64,000 nt of DNA, taken from assembly GCA_014773175.1 (NCBI GenBank), contig VXCM01000239.1, positions 82,988 to 146,987 on the forward strand, in the 5' to 3' direction. The notes under the pieces were generated by a model. It searched no databases. It saw only the letters and a list, made by a program, of their open reading frames with translations, and was not told where the DNA came from. The stretch comes from Lucifuga dentata. Taxonomy: Eukaryota > Chordata > Actinopteri > Ophidiiformes > Bythitidae. A program made the translations under genes and the position numbers. Shown piece by piece: positions 52,201 to 60,341 of the stretch (within the stretch, counting starts at the first letter, position 1; the number at the start of each line of letters is the position of its first letter).

Positions 52201-55200
52201 TTATTACTCTGTCCTCAGGCCGGACCTTCCCCACACACCAATACTTCTCAGCCCAGCTGGGTGCAGGCCAACTTTCCCTCTACAACCTCCTGAAAGCCTA
52301 CTCTCTGCTGGATACAGAGGTACCTAATCTAATCATCGTCCTATATACAATGTCAACACGTTTTCAAACATTCGTTACCCATAATGCACCGCTGTAAAGC
52401 TACAGTATGATGCAGCCTCTTATTTCTAATACACAGGTTGGTTACTGCCAGGGTATCAGCTTTGTGGCGGGAGTGCTGCTGCTGCACGTGAGTGAAGAAC
52501 ATGCCTTTGACATGCTGAAGTTCCTCATGTATGACCTCGGTATCAGACGCCAGTACAGACCCGACATGGTCTCTCTGCAGGTGAGCACATGCACGCGGAT
52601 AAAATGATACAGAGCCTTCAGCAAAAGTTTTTTTGTTTAGTTTTAACATTACAATATACGTTTATTTTGGTTTTTATTAATTAATACTGAATGAATAACT
52701 GTTACAGACCATTAAAATGTTTTTGTTATTTTATTTATTATTAATACCGTATGTACTCGAGTATAAGCTGATCTCGTGTATAAGCCGACCCCCTGATGTT
52801 GTTCCATCAATTTATTTGTTTAGGAAATTACCTGTTTTCTGGGTATTGTCATAGTATTGCTGTGATTTTCTGAAAATAATCCACGTACTGGTAAACATGA
52901 TATTTATTTCAGCAGCTGACTACTGTAACTGACCAATCACAACAGAGCTTACTGGCCGCCACAAAATGTGCTGGATAAGATATTTAGTCAGGAAATATCT
53001 CATTCTAAGGTATGATTTAAACTATTTTCCATGGGTAGTGGTAATGGCTAGTATTTCCACCCCTGGAAATTTCATTCTCTGGGATCAAATTTGAATTTCT
53101 CGTGTATAAGCCAACCCCCGATTTGCTTTGTAAAATTTGGTAATAAAAACTCGGCTTATACTCAAATATATACGGTACTATTTATTTTATACATTATTTT
53201 ATTTGAATACATTTTATGTTATTTTTAATAAAAATAAGAATTTTATTCTCATTTTTAATATGCTACAATATTTTATTTTAGATTACACGTACATTAAACA
53301 TGAACTTTCTTGATAAGTTAACATTCATTTTCAAAAGGTAAAACTAGGTCAAATTACAGCTTCATCAAAACAACGTAAAATAAAGGAAAGCTCAATTTAA
53401 TTGTAACATTGCAAGAAAAACGTGTAAATTTTACAGTTTAAGTTTCTCTGAAAGAACATCTGGATAAGAAGCAGGCTTCATTTTTAGTTCTCGTGTGTGT
53501 GCTGGGAGAAAAAGAGCTAGTCTCTCACCTTTGTGGATTACTCATCTACAGCAAACAGGAGCTTAGAGTCTCCACCCTTTATTCAAACCACAGAGGCTCT
53601 GTTTGCTACATACTATCAGCTGACCTCACTGGAGTAAAAGCATCAGCAGGCGTGGTAATGTTTAATCTGCATCAGGTAACCATTCAGCCAATCGGTGCCT
53701 TCCTGGACTCTCTCTACATTCCTGTTGTGCTCTTTTAAAGCCAACTAAACTTCTCAAAGACAGGAAGACTTTGCACTGTTTTCTGTCTGCTGTTCTTCTC
53801 CATGAGGAGGTGCAGGTACTGCTTGTCTTCTTTGTAACTGTCAGGAACTGTTTGGCTGATAACGGTCTAATTTTAGCTCGGTCTAACTTCTGCTTTTCTG
53901 TCTGCCATGCGATTTGCTGTTGCATTTGTCAGGATCGCTGTAATATATCGGCAAAGTATTTGCAGAACTCATCAAGCGCATGACCTTGATGCCTGTCCGG
54001 GCAAGCCTCTCAGATGACATTCTTTATAATTAAGGAGCTCCCTGCTTGGGTAAAGGTTCTTTTGCTGTGATACTTTGATTTTCCTGTGATACTTTGTTCC
54101 CTGCAGATCCAGATATACCTGTTTATATTATGTAGCTACATGTTTTTACTGTGTGTGTCTTAATATTTGAGTTTATGTGTACCCAGATTCAGATGTACCA
54201 GCTGTCCAGACTATTGCACGACTACCACCGTGAGTTGTACAATCACTTCGAGGAGCACGAGATCTGTCCGAGCCTCTACGCGGCACCATGGTTCCTTACG
54301 CTGTTCGCCTCACAGTTCCCCCTCGGCTTTGTGTCCCGCATCTTTGGTATATTTTTAGAATAATGGTTTATATATTTATTTACATGCAACACTGCCTCCT
54401 GGTTGTCAAAACTTTTGCACAGAACATTGGCATATTTGTTACTTTTTTGTCTGTTATTTTTCTTTTTCTCCAGATTTTTTATTTGTCCAGGGAACCGAGG
54501 TGATCTTTAAGGTGGCGCTTTGTCTGCTGAGCAGCCATGAGGGGGAAATAGTGGAGTGTGACAGCTTTGAGAGCATTGTGGACTATCTGAAAATTACACT
54601 GCCCACCCTCAGCCAGGCACAGATGGAGCAGACCATCGCTAAGGTACAGATGGGGGATTACAGGGAATACAGTTACAGGTTTCCACATAAGAAACATGCA
54701 CGTGTTTTTAATATTTCTTGCCGTTAAGGCCACTTAACCTCAGCTTTATCTAGGGAAAAGCTGAATACTTCTCAGTGCTTGTGGTGTTGGTCAACTTATA
54801 AACTTTTCTGCTTTGAAAGACCGAATATTATTCTTAATTTTAATTGCTGCAGTGTTTCCATTAGCTGTGTTTAGGTGCGAGGTCTCTGGTCCGCTTTGTT
54901 CCTAGGAATGCGACCCAATCCTGGTTCCAAGTTGGGCCAGGTCCATTTATATTTATGCTAATCGTAGGGTCCCATGCTGTTTGTCACGGCTCAGGCCTAT
55001 GCGTCAATATGTCTTATATTCGAGTGGATCCAAGCAGACTTTATATTGGGATCTTAGTAATGTATTGTTTGGATCACATGGTGTGTCATAATCAACGCAG
55101 GAGAAAAGTGTTTTTGAGGTAAAATGTGGAAACTGATTGATTTGTAGGACATATATTGCCATATACTCTTTTTTTCTTGCTGCTTGCTAATTAGCAGTGC

Positions 55201-56132
55201 ATGTCCAATGTTGGTGTTCTCTCTATTATTTGGGGTCTGTTCGGGTCGACCACCGGTTGGGCCAGATCTAATTATCCTCAGCTCTATTTTGGACTAGTTT
55301 CAATATCCTTCTGTCCCTTTTGAGTGTCCAGTCTCTGTTTTTGAAAACTTAATTTATGCACATCAGGTTCAGCTTGGTTTTCCAAAGATCTTTCTGATTT
55401 GGTCTCATGAAGACCTCTAGTTCATTTGCCTCAGATTTGACATTTGTCAAGCTTTGACTGTGATGTATACGCAAACATCAGCAGAGGTGGAACTAAGTCA
55501 TTATTTTGCAAGGCACAAGTAAGTCTCAGGTTTTGGCAACAAGTGCTATACAAGTCCCAAGCAAGACATATAAGTCACAAATCAAGTCAAAACTTCAGAT
55601 TTAACTGTGACTTGGAAAGCAGCAACATGGTCCCACCTCGGAAATACAATCACTAGTCAGCATGACCAGTGGACCTCAGGTACAGTCCAGCAAATTAAAA
55701 TTAAACTCTGCACAGACAAATTTAGTTCAAAGTTATGTAGTTGCAGTAACATTATTAAACTAATACAATCTCTCCATGTATGACCTGTGGGCTGCCAGGT
55801 AATAGACATGGACATCTCCAAGCAGCTGCATGCGTATGAGGTGGAGTACCACGTCCTGCAGGATGAGATGCTAGATTCAGGACCACTGCCTGATGATTCA
55901 GACCGACTCGACAAACTAGAAAAGACCAACGTACAGCTGAAGAAACAGAACATGGAACTGCTGGAAAAACTTCAGGTAAATACTATCAGTACTACTAGCA
56001 CTACTACTACTACTCCTAATTCTACCACTAATACTACCGCTATTAACATTGCTAATACCACTACTACTACTGCTGCTGATACTGCTACTTCTACTACTAC
56101 TAATAATACTGCTGCTGCTGCCACTGCTGCAA

Positions 56133-56187
<55 letters not shown>

Positions 56188-57601
56188 GCTACTACAAATA
56201 CTAATACTACTGCCACTATATTTGTATAGAACCTTTCAAAAACATGGCAAGTCATTCAATTGAGCAATAATAAAGATAAACATACTATTATAGTGTGTTA
56301 GACCAGTCATCCTCAAAATCTGAACTCCGGTCCGAACCACAACTGTCTCTGGACTCTGAGCAAATTATACTTTTCATATGTATTATTTGTATTATGTGCG
56401 GGACATTGCTGCAATACAATGAGCCAAAATTCTCCGCTGCAAAGTGAAATTGAATGTCCGACTGAGAGTTGCCAGCGCAGATTGAGAGTTGACAGCACAG
56501 GTAGTTTTGCACACCCTTAATTGTCAGTAAAAAATCAATCCAGCCCCTGGCTTGCCTGACTTTACTTTGTCTTATTGAAAATTTTCTTTGTGGACCTTTA
56601 ATATTTGTATTTGAGTACCCCTGTGTTAGACAAATTGACATAGACAAATACAATCCAATAGACATCTAAATCGAATGTAGATTAAGGGATCACACTTTGA
56701 TTTTGGTGAGCAACAAGACCGTTCTCCTAAAATATTATCTTTCATTTGCATCAGACTTGAAAAAGTAACAGCAAATGCTTGCTATTTGTCATGTCATGGA
56801 ATCAAGAGTAGAGTTTCTAATAATGTGTTATTGTAGTAAGGGTTTACATTGTGGATTTCAGTTCATACTTCTGCTTCTGACCGACTGATAAAGGTCTTTC
56901 TCATATTGTTTACACCATTCAGCAGTGGTAATGTCTTAGACTACCTATAGATGGCACTAAAACACAAGTTAAAGACATAATGGAAATGATGGAAAGACAA
57001 AGGGATTGGAAGCTACATGCTGTCCAAATACCCCTACCATTTTGCTCAGGACTAAGTAAATCTGTGTTACAGGTCTGTTAAAGTCACACCCGAGAGTCCT
57101 CACATTAAAGAGGGTTATGATATTGGTGCAGGAGAGAGCAGAACGCTGAGCTGCTGTCCTCTATGACTTGACAAAAAAATGTTTAATGGTTTTAAACTCA
57201 TTCACCAAATGATTTACCTCAAAACTTAGGTTGTTTATTGCCTAATTCCACCCTGAGTTACGCCTCAGCATTTATGTGAAAGTTAATCTAGTTTTGACAC
57301 TTCTATTTGGGTCCAGCTTGTTTTGCACCACACCATGTATTTCCTGGTTTAAAAGTCTCCTGTCCTCCAGGCTGCACGGCAGAAGATTCAGACGTTGGAG
57401 ACAAACGTGGAGAACTTCCTTTCAAGGGAGAGCAAAATGAAGCATATGATTCGTTCTCTGGAGCAGGAGAAGGCAGTTTACCAGAAGACCATCGAACGCA
57501 TGCGCTCGTGCCTTCCCCCTGATGCCCTGGCAGATGTGGAGATGACCCAGATCAAAACAGGACCCAACGGGAAAACCAAACCTGCAGCCAAGAAGCCCTG
57601 A
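21170..57601 (+). CDS. tbc1d4: TBC1 domain family member 4 (TBC1D4/AS160), complete
   Basis: Rab GTPase-activating protein, substrate of Akt and AMPK, that holds GLUT4 vesicles inside the cell until phosphorylated. 23 coding exons: 21170-21568, 31073-31201, 31578-31812, 32199-32443, 34420-34509, 35310-35414, 35507-35639, 36302-36393, 36547-36657, 38255-38377, 38925-38984, 42439-42656, 43046-43198, 45695-45849, 47154-47366, 50360-50521, 51233-51391, 52219-52319, 52437-52580, 54187-54346, 54474-54643, 55799-55975 and 57371-57601. They total 3765 nt, 1254 aa (human 1298), and all phases join. Domains: first PTB about 15-200, second PTB about 337-440, DUF3350/calmodulin-binding helix about 790-820, TBC about 875-1070, C-terminal coiled coil 1160-1225. 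It is TBC1D4 rather than the paralogue TBC1D1 because exon 1 and the sites RRRHAS and FRRRAHT match TBC1D4. No frame break was seen; all Ns lie outside coding exons. Confidence 0.96.
21898..21952. repeat. Poly-A tract with single N (21924), assembly join
   Basis: ATGCCAGGGCTCA appears on both sides of the A-tract and N, so part of the flank is probably duplicated by an unresolved join. Confidence 0.65.
21959..22060 (-). repeat. (ATCA)n tract with LINE-like tail
   Basis: About 14 ATCA units with one AATA interruption, followed by TTTATTTGTTCCCAAAGAAC. Read on the minus strand this resembles the 3' end of a truncated LINE running into its simple-repeat tail. Confidence 0.55.
23640..24170. repeat. 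Dispersed fish repeat (possible DNA transposon)
   Basis: Starts near AGCCAAGGAGGTTATGTG, contains GCGAATTTGGATGAAATTTG and CTGGATCCGGGATCC, and ends near GGTGGAGGTATGCGCTCTTG. Related fragments occur near 18270 and, inverted, at 32515-32600. I recall similar sequence as widespread in teleosts; the family is not assigned. Confidence 0.45.
24731..25313 (-). mobile_element. TTAA element copy F
   Basis: TTAAAGTACCACACTGG to ATCGGTATGGTCCTTTAA. Early AAATCCCCTAATCTTTCT and late GGAAGGTAGG place it on the minus strand. Confidence 0.8.
26335..26762 (+). mobile_element. TTAA element copy G
   Basis: Left end decayed to TTATAGGACAATACAGG; right end CTGGTATGGTCCTTTAA intact. CCTACCTTCCAGACTGTC present. 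A central part is missing relative to copy C. Confidence 0.75.
30249..30277. repeat. (ACACC)n microsatellite beside a G-tract with N30235
   Basis: About five ACACC units follow a run of Gs containing N30235. Confidence 0.8.
30305..30751 (+). mobile_element. Internally deleted mariner-like element
   Basis: TA-flanked ends: CAGGGTGTCCCAAAAAAA on the left and, inverted, TGGGATGTCCCAAAAAAA on the right, each followed by GTATACACACT. Inside, a frame near 30464 reads [20 protein letters not shown], like a transposase N-terminus. 30567-30644 reads [20 protein letters not shown] then KHLR and stop, like a mariner C-terminus. The DDD/E catalytic centre between them is missing. Confidence 0.75.
30356..30490. 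repeat. Perfect 67-bp direct duplication around N30423, assembly join
   Basis: AAACTTTCTTTTTTTTTACA through ACTAAGCTTTGAG occurs identically before and after N30423, doubling the start of the mariner transposase relic. Confidence 0.8.
30779..30966 (+). mobile_element. TTAA element copy H, fragment
   Basis: Contains ACACATTTCGTTATTGACAA and GTGGGTGTATCACATTTGAT and ends GTTGTCCTTTAA. Left terminus and centre are missing; it adjoins the mariner remnant. Confidence 0.65.
31073..31812 (+). CDS. tbc1d4: tbc1d4 exons 2-3 (end of PTB1)
   Basis: Exon 2 (31073-31201) encodes [19 protein letters not shown] to FEVLYCGK. Exon 3 (31578-31812) resumes [20 protein letters not shown] and runs into an acidic linker ending DISGA. 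Intron 2 (31202-31577) is only 376 nt and nearly all inverted repeat; failing to splice it would add 19 codons and then a TAG at 31259-31261. Confidence 0.94.
31204..31495. repeat. Inverted pair of Penelope-like retroelement ends filling tbc1d4 intron 2
   Basis: Left arm (about 31204-31300) contains GGACTTGCTGTCTAGTCCTG and GAAGACGTTTCCCAAGTAAC. Right arm (about 31393-31495) contains the complements CTACTTGGATGAATGGC, AAAACGTCTTCAAGACTTAA and CAGCAAGTCCGG. The ACTTGGATGA...AAACGTCTTCAAG block is a very common teleost repeat, associated from memory with Penelope-like (GIY-YIG) elements; that family name is inference. The arms can pair in RNA. Confidence 0.65.
32105..32134. repeat. (TG)n microsatellite in tbc1d4 intron 3
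   Basis: About 15 TG units some 65 bp before the exon 4 acceptor, close enough to the branch-point region to matter if its length varies. Confidence 0.9.
32199..32443 (+). CDS. tbc1d4: tbc1d4 exon 4 (regulatory linker, sites equivalent to Ser318 and Ser341)
   Basis: Encodes the linker between the PTB domains. [10 protein letters not shown] matches the human Ser318 region (here Ser293). [14 protein letters not shown] matches Ser341 (here Ser317); both fit the Akt rule RxRxxS. The exon starts by completing a split Gly codon and ends MLFQ. Confidence 0.93.
33285..33413 (+). repeat. LINE 3' tail, tbc1d4 intron 4
   Basis: GAGGCGACCTTGAGTGCC, TTGAAGGGCGCCTTTAAATA and a following (ATT)n run form the typical tail of a 5'-truncated teleost LINE. 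The rest of intron 4 (32444-34419) holds an inverted copy of the dispersed repeat at 32515-32600 and no exon. Confidence 0.6.
34420..36657 (+). CDS. tbc1d4: tbc1d4 exons 5-9 (second PTB domain and following helical region)
   Basis: Exon 5 (34420-34509) [20 protein letters not shown]; exon 6 (35310-35414) [15 protein letters not shown]...VCYVFQC; exon 7 (35507-35639) [19 protein letters not shown]...[10 protein letters not shown]; exon 8 (36302-36393) [19 protein letters not shown]; exon 9 (36547-36657) [20 protein letters not shown]. All are very close to human TBC1D4. The exon 7 acceptor, TGTTTGAG, has a poor pyrimidine tract but keeps the frame. Intron 7 carries an inverted-repeat element. 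Confidence 0.94.
34725..34762. repeat. Perfect hairpin in tbc1d4 intron 5
   Basis: Arms ATATGGAGACAA and TTGTCTCCATAT surround an alternating AT core; a third copy of the arm lies near 34812. The rest of intron 5 (34510-35309) is AT-rich with nothing else seen. Confidence 0.8.
35702..36253. mobile_element. Inverted-repeat element in tbc1d4 intron 7
   Basis: Ends CTAAAGGCTCCTACACACTG and, inverted, CTAAAGCCCAGTATACACTG. About 550 bp, no coding capacity. It nearly fills the 662-nt intron between exons 7 and 8. Confidence 0.6.
37370..38024 (+). mobile_element. TTAA element copy I, tbc1d4 intron 9
   Basis: TTAAAGGATCATACGG to TAGTATGGTCCTTTTA. All internal blocks present (CCTACCTTCCAGGAAACTGC, CCACTGGGGAATATAGTCCC, TAAGGTGGGTGTATCAC). 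Contains a duplicated join at N37598. Confidence 0.82.
37531..37665. repeat. Perfect 67-bp direct duplication around N37598, assembly join
   Basis: TACTAAAATCAGCTTGTTGA through TCGCAAACAAGAT is repeated exactly on either side of the N within TTAA copy I. Confidence 0.8.
38255..38984 (+). CDS. tbc1d4: tbc1d4 exons 10-11 (sites equivalent to Ser570 and Ser588)
   Basis: Exon 10 (38255-38377) has [20 protein letters not shown], matching the human Ser570 segment (here Ser547). Exon 11 (38925-38984) has [18 protein letters not shown], matching the Ser588 motif MRGRLGS (here Ser565). Confidence 0.92.
39728..39812. repeat. (TA)n/(CA)n composite microsatellite
   Basis: A long alternating TA run followed by ACACACATACACAC-type units. 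Confidence 0.85.
40219..40347. repeat. (CA)n(GT)n(TA)n composite microsatellite
   Basis: A CA run turns directly into a GT run, making a self-complementary block, followed by TATATATC-type units to about 40347. Confidence 0.88.
40653..40900 (+). mobile_element. TTAA element copy J, left part only
   Basis: Begins near ATAAAGTCCAGCCCG and contains ACATTATGACAATTATTTCT, CCATTGGTTTCAGTTCATTC and GTTAATCCATCACAGCG. The right half is absent. Confidence 0.65.
42439..42656 (+). CDS. tbc1d4: tbc1d4 exon 12 (site equivalent to Thr642)
   Basis: Contains [17 protein letters not shown]. The threonine, Thr608 here, corresponds to human Thr642, the main Akt site that recruits 14-3-3. The acceptor is CAGCAG, so splicing can start at 42439 or 42442, adding or dropping one Gln. 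Ends in phase 2 before GTAACG. Confidence 0.93.
43046..43198 (+). CDS. tbc1d4: tbc1d4 exon 13, likely tissue-regulated cassette exon
   Basis: 153 nt, phase 2 on both sides, so skipping keeps the frame and even the joining Ser codon (AG+T or AG+C). Encodes a Ser-rich segment with [19 protein letters not shown], matching the human segment carried by exons that are included mainly in muscle and heart. Human has a further small alternative exon that I did not find here. Confidence 0.85.
45695..45849 (+). CDS. tbc1d4: tbc1d4 exon 14 (site equivalent to Ser751)
   Basis: [20 protein letters not shown] matches the human Ser751 region (Ser706/Ser708 here), followed by [17 protein letters not shown]. 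The donor GTCTGA is weak but gives the right phase to exon 15. Confidence 0.88.
47154..47366 (+). CDS. tbc1d4: tbc1d4 exon 15 (DUF3350 / calmodulin-binding helix)
   Basis: [13 protein letters not shown], then [20 protein letters not shown] and ENQRLE, the pre-TBC helix that binds calmodulin in human AS160. A fish-specific stretch ([19 protein letters not shown]) replaces the human acidic linker. Confidence 0.93.
47735..48117 (-). mobile_element. TTAA element copy K
   Basis: TTAAAGGACCATACCAGTG to CTGGTATGGCTCTTTAA. Early block CAAATTCCCTGATCTTTG indicates minus orientation; the middle is deleted. Confidence 0.8.
48419..48782 (-). mobile_element. TTAA element copy L
   Basis: TTAAAGGACCATACCATCC to GGTGGTATGGTCCTGTAA. 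Blocks TTTTGCAAAATCTCTTTA and AGTATACTTTGGGAAATGAC present; internally shortened. Confidence 0.8.
49516..49981 (-). mobile_element. TTAA element copy M with repeated terminus
   Basis: The left end carries the AGGACCA motif four times within about 45 bp before the CATGTTTGAGCC block. The right end GAGTGGTATGGTCCTTTAA is normal. Minus orientation. Confidence 0.8.
50360..50521 (+). CDS. tbc1d4: tbc1d4 exon 16 (link to the TBC domain)
   Basis: [20 protein letters not shown] to LYRALCQ. The donor GTAAGTAT at 50522-50529 is also the left copy of the target duplication of the element at 50530-51146. Confidence 0.92.
50530..51146. mobile_element. hAT-like element inserted next to the exon 16 splice donor
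   Basis: Ends TAGGGATGGGCAT and, inverted, TAGGGATGTGCAT. Flanks GTAAGTAT (50522-50529) and GTAAATAC (51147-51154) agree at 6 of 8 bases, as expected for an 8-bp hAT duplication. ATCGA/TCGAT motifs are internal. No coding capacity. Confidence 0.72.
51233..54346 (+). CDS. tbc1d4: tbc1d4 exons 17-20 (TBC Rab-GAP domain)
   Basis: Exon 17 (51233-51391) starts [11 protein letters not shown] and ends AILVDL. Exon 18 (52219-52319) opens with [10 protein letters not shown]; its arginine, Arg929, completes the IxxDxxR arginine finger (human Arg973). Exon 19 (52437-52580) has [17 protein letters not shown], with the YxQ glutamine finger Gln966. Exon 20 (54187-54346) has [16 protein letters not shown] and [20 protein letters not shown]. 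Both catalytic fingers are intact, so GAP activity is expected. Confidence 0.95.
51690..52161. mobile_element. Long-inverted-repeat element in tbc1d4 intron 17
   Basis: Arms of about 170 bp pair across a short centre: left has AAATGGGCTGTGAAAAAAAT, TTGATTTTTCATTCAAAATA and ATTTTTCTCAATCGGCCTG; right has their complements, ending TTCACAGCTCATTTTGCTTT. It stops about 60 bp before the exon 18 acceptor. Confidence 0.7.
52745..53177. mobile_element. Inverted-repeat element in tbc1d4 intron 19
   Basis: Ends TACCGTATGTACTCGAGTAT and, inverted, TACCGTATATATTTGAGTAT; GTATAAGCCRACCCC recurs at both ends. Belongs to a widespread vertebrate CTCGAGTATAAGCCGA repeat class. The rest of intron 19 to 54186 shows only AT-rich sequence and no exon. 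Confidence 0.65.
54474..57601 (+). CDS. tbc1d4: tbc1d4 exons 21-23 (end of TBC and C-terminal coiled coil)
   Basis: Exon 21 (54474-54643) has [19 protein letters not shown]. Exon 22 (55799-55975) has [19 protein letters not shown] and [19 protein letters not shown]. Exon 23 (57371-57601) has [20 protein letters not shown] and [16 protein letters not shown], then a Lys-rich tail ending AAKKP and TGA. Heptad-like leucines continue across exons 22-23. Confidence 0.93.
55481..55640. repeat. CAGAGGTGG-type dispersed repeat, tbc1d4 intron 21
   Basis: GCAGAGGTGGAACTAAGTCA followed by repeated CAAGTC/AAGTCNCA motifs, as in a common teleost repeat whose body is built of AAGTC units. 54644-55480 holds no exon. 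Confidence 0.5.
55977..56210. repeat. (ACT)n trinucleotide tract directly after the exon 22 donor
   Basis: Imperfect then perfect ACT/CTA units start within about 10 bp of the GTAAAT donor and run for about 230 bp, with GCT interruptions. The rest of intron 22 to 57370 shows nothing clear. Confidence 0.85.
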
Positions 57602-60015
57602 TGGCAGCTGAGGGGTCTGGCTGCTGTGGGTGGACACACAGGCAGACAGACAAGGTGCTTTCAGAGACTGCTTTATGAACGGCTCCACGATGAGCTCAAC
57701 AGCTATTCTTATACTGCTACACAAAGTGGCAGGATTCTGTTAATGTGTGATGTCTGGACCTTGAGACAGGCAGACTGGATGGGAAATATCTAACTCGTAA
57801 TTGTTAGCAGACAATACTCCAGTGGGAGGACGGTTTCACTTTTATTAGCCCCAGACTATTGCATCAGTGCGTCAAAGCCACTTTTCTGGTTCTCATCAGG
57901 TGAGCTCAAGATGCCTCGTAGCTCTCCTTTGTTTCATTTGATAATCACAGGCTGCGTTTTTTTCCTCCAGTTTTTCTACAAGTGAGACGTGTCTGCTGCT
58001 GCACTGATGTGTTCACGACCTATCTCAGGAACACGACAGCGTCAGAAGGTGTCCATTAGCAAACAATCCTATGGACCTCAGGGTCAGCTTATGGCCATTA
58101 CCAGTGTGCATCATACTGGAGTAAAAAACACAATGTTTTAGAACTTTTGTCTGCCATGATGAAATACAAACTACAGGTTAATCACATTGCTTTCTAATGT
58201 ACTTTTATTCACTTATACTTGAAAATGTTGCGACTGTAATATCCCTCCAAAGAGCAACGTGCTAGCCTTCTGTTTATTAGAACACAGACATGTGGGTGCA
58301 CATCTGCCATGCCAGGCTGTACTCTTCAGCAGATGTATAGTATCTCGCAGATGATCTCTGAGCAGTGTAATGCAGAAGCTTTCTTGTAGCTGCAGAAAAA
58401 CCAAATCTTTAGTACTCATACTGCTGGTTTCTGGGAAGGAAGTGCTTCATCCAAAGCTCAGACAGGATGCAAGGTCGTCTGCCTTCTCAGTTTCCGGTGT
58501 GACTGACCGCAGTGTCGCCTCGTCGTCAGTCGCTGAGGCAGAGCGCAGGCCCTGAAAAACGAGACGAAACTGGAGGAAGCGACGTTACGTTCACAAGCTT
58601 CCTCTTAATGACTATTTTGTATCTGTCTACCCAATCTGTGATGCAGAGGTTTGAGGAAATTAGCAATAACATTACTCCTCCTGCAGATCCTTGATATGGG
58701 GCTAGAAGCAGTTTTTGCTGCTGTGTTGCTCAAGATTTCATGAGAACTGCAGATCTCTGTCGTTGCATTGCATTTGGTCATGTGGCAAGTTTTCTGTGTG
58801 CTGTGAAACATGAATAGAGACTGACCACAAAGGAAATAAGAACATTTGGACACTTCAGTTTCTTTTAATTTCTTTATGTATGTGGCCACAGCCAGGCTCA
58901 CTGAATGGATGGAGAAATATGTTTCAAGAGTGTCCCTGGTTCACTCTTTAGTTGTTTTTTTTTTGGGTTTTTTTTGATTCCACCTCTGTTCTGACTCACC
59001 ATGTCCAATGATTCTGATTGACAGAAAAACACTCCTGGACTGGAGTCCACATTTATAAAAACACATTTACACCAAAGCAAGGTGAAAGTAAATGTACTTC
59101 TGTCGGGGTCTGTCTTCTTGTTATTGGTAACAAGTTGTTTTGACACATTTGTGTCTATTAAACTTGTAAAGTTTGGATTCTCAAAGTTTAGTCCAAATGG
59201 ACATCCTTTGGTAATGCAATACTAAATGAATGATTGCATAAACCCAGAGCACTTGCCTACTTGTACATTTTCTGAAATGCAGTTAAGAGGTTGATAAATC
59301 CAACGTGATGTTCTCTGTCATGGCGGAATAATTCTGTGATAATTGAGGTGACATTTTAAAGGTTTGCATCAACCTTCTCATAAATAACAGAGAAATGTTA
59401 CCATTGAACAGCAGTGGTTCTCACAATGAAAACACATCAAACAACAACATTCTACAATACGTTGAAGCCTCTGTATTTAGCATATTTGCGCATCACAGAA
59501 ATTGACTTTTGAACCAAAGATGTGGCTGCTTGAATCAGTTAATCAAAAATGCCGTAATGTGTTGTATGTTCCTTTTTATAAATGGAAGTGAGAGGAGATT
59601 TTCTGGTTTGTACTAAGATACCAATATTGGCAGTAAGTACTTGAGACAAAAAACAAACAAAAAAAAAAAAAAANAAAAAAAAAAAAAACAACCTAAAATC
59701 AGACCATTGGTAGATCTGTTTACTCATCCTTTCTGAGTGTTTTCTTCTGTCATCTTATTGATGAGTGCCAAAAACCTTAGAATGGCCTTCATCATTCAAT
59801 GTGCAGAATTACGAGACTATTTTGGCAATGTTAATGTCTGTCTCTTACATAAAGTGCGCCATGATGGTCAGATAATGGTTTCCTGCTCTTAATTTTACAT
59901 AAGGTGCTTTAAGTCCCTACTAGTTCTTTAAAGAAACACAAATTATCAAGGACTGCTTGTTTTTCTGTCAATACTAGAGCTACACCAAGCAAAGTGTCAT
60001 GAGCTCTTCAATAAA
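57602..60015 (+). other. tbc1d4 3' untranslated region
   Basis: Starts after TGA 57599-57601. ATTAAA at 59157-59162 and AATAAA at 60010-60015 are the candidate poly(A) signals; the latter is followed by a GT-rich stretch, giving about 2.4 kb of UTR. An A-tract with N59674 lies inside. Confidence 0.5.
60010..60015 (+). terminator. Candidate tbc1d4 polyadenylation signal
   Basis: AATAAA with CCTTGCCTTGTTTTCTGTCT shortly downstream as a possible GU-rich element. Confidence 0.45.
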
Positions 60016-60341
60016 TCTCACCTTGCCTTGTTTTCTGTCTGATCATGTCTACCTTTCATAAAGAAATCATATTTTCTTTACTGTTCTACAAGCTAGCACT
60101 CCAAGTGTAGGATGTTGCCTCAAGCATTACTAGTCTCCCTGTATATTATTGCGTAAAAAGGCAGAGGTTGGCTTAGACAGTTTTAGAGACTTTGTTTAAA
60201 AACCTTTCACTAGTTTTACTAGATCAGGAAATCCATCCCCCCAAAATTAACATGTTATATACTGGTAATGACATCCTGGAGGTCTTATTGAATGTTCCAG
60301 GTAGATGCTTTCTTGGACATTTGTTTAAATTGGTAGGCTAT

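Noticed and set aside
55787..56263. 158-codon frame with poly-Thr and poly-Leu
   Set aside because: It is exon 22 read through its donor into the (ACT)n tract; the correct splice to exon 23 restores the coiled coil.
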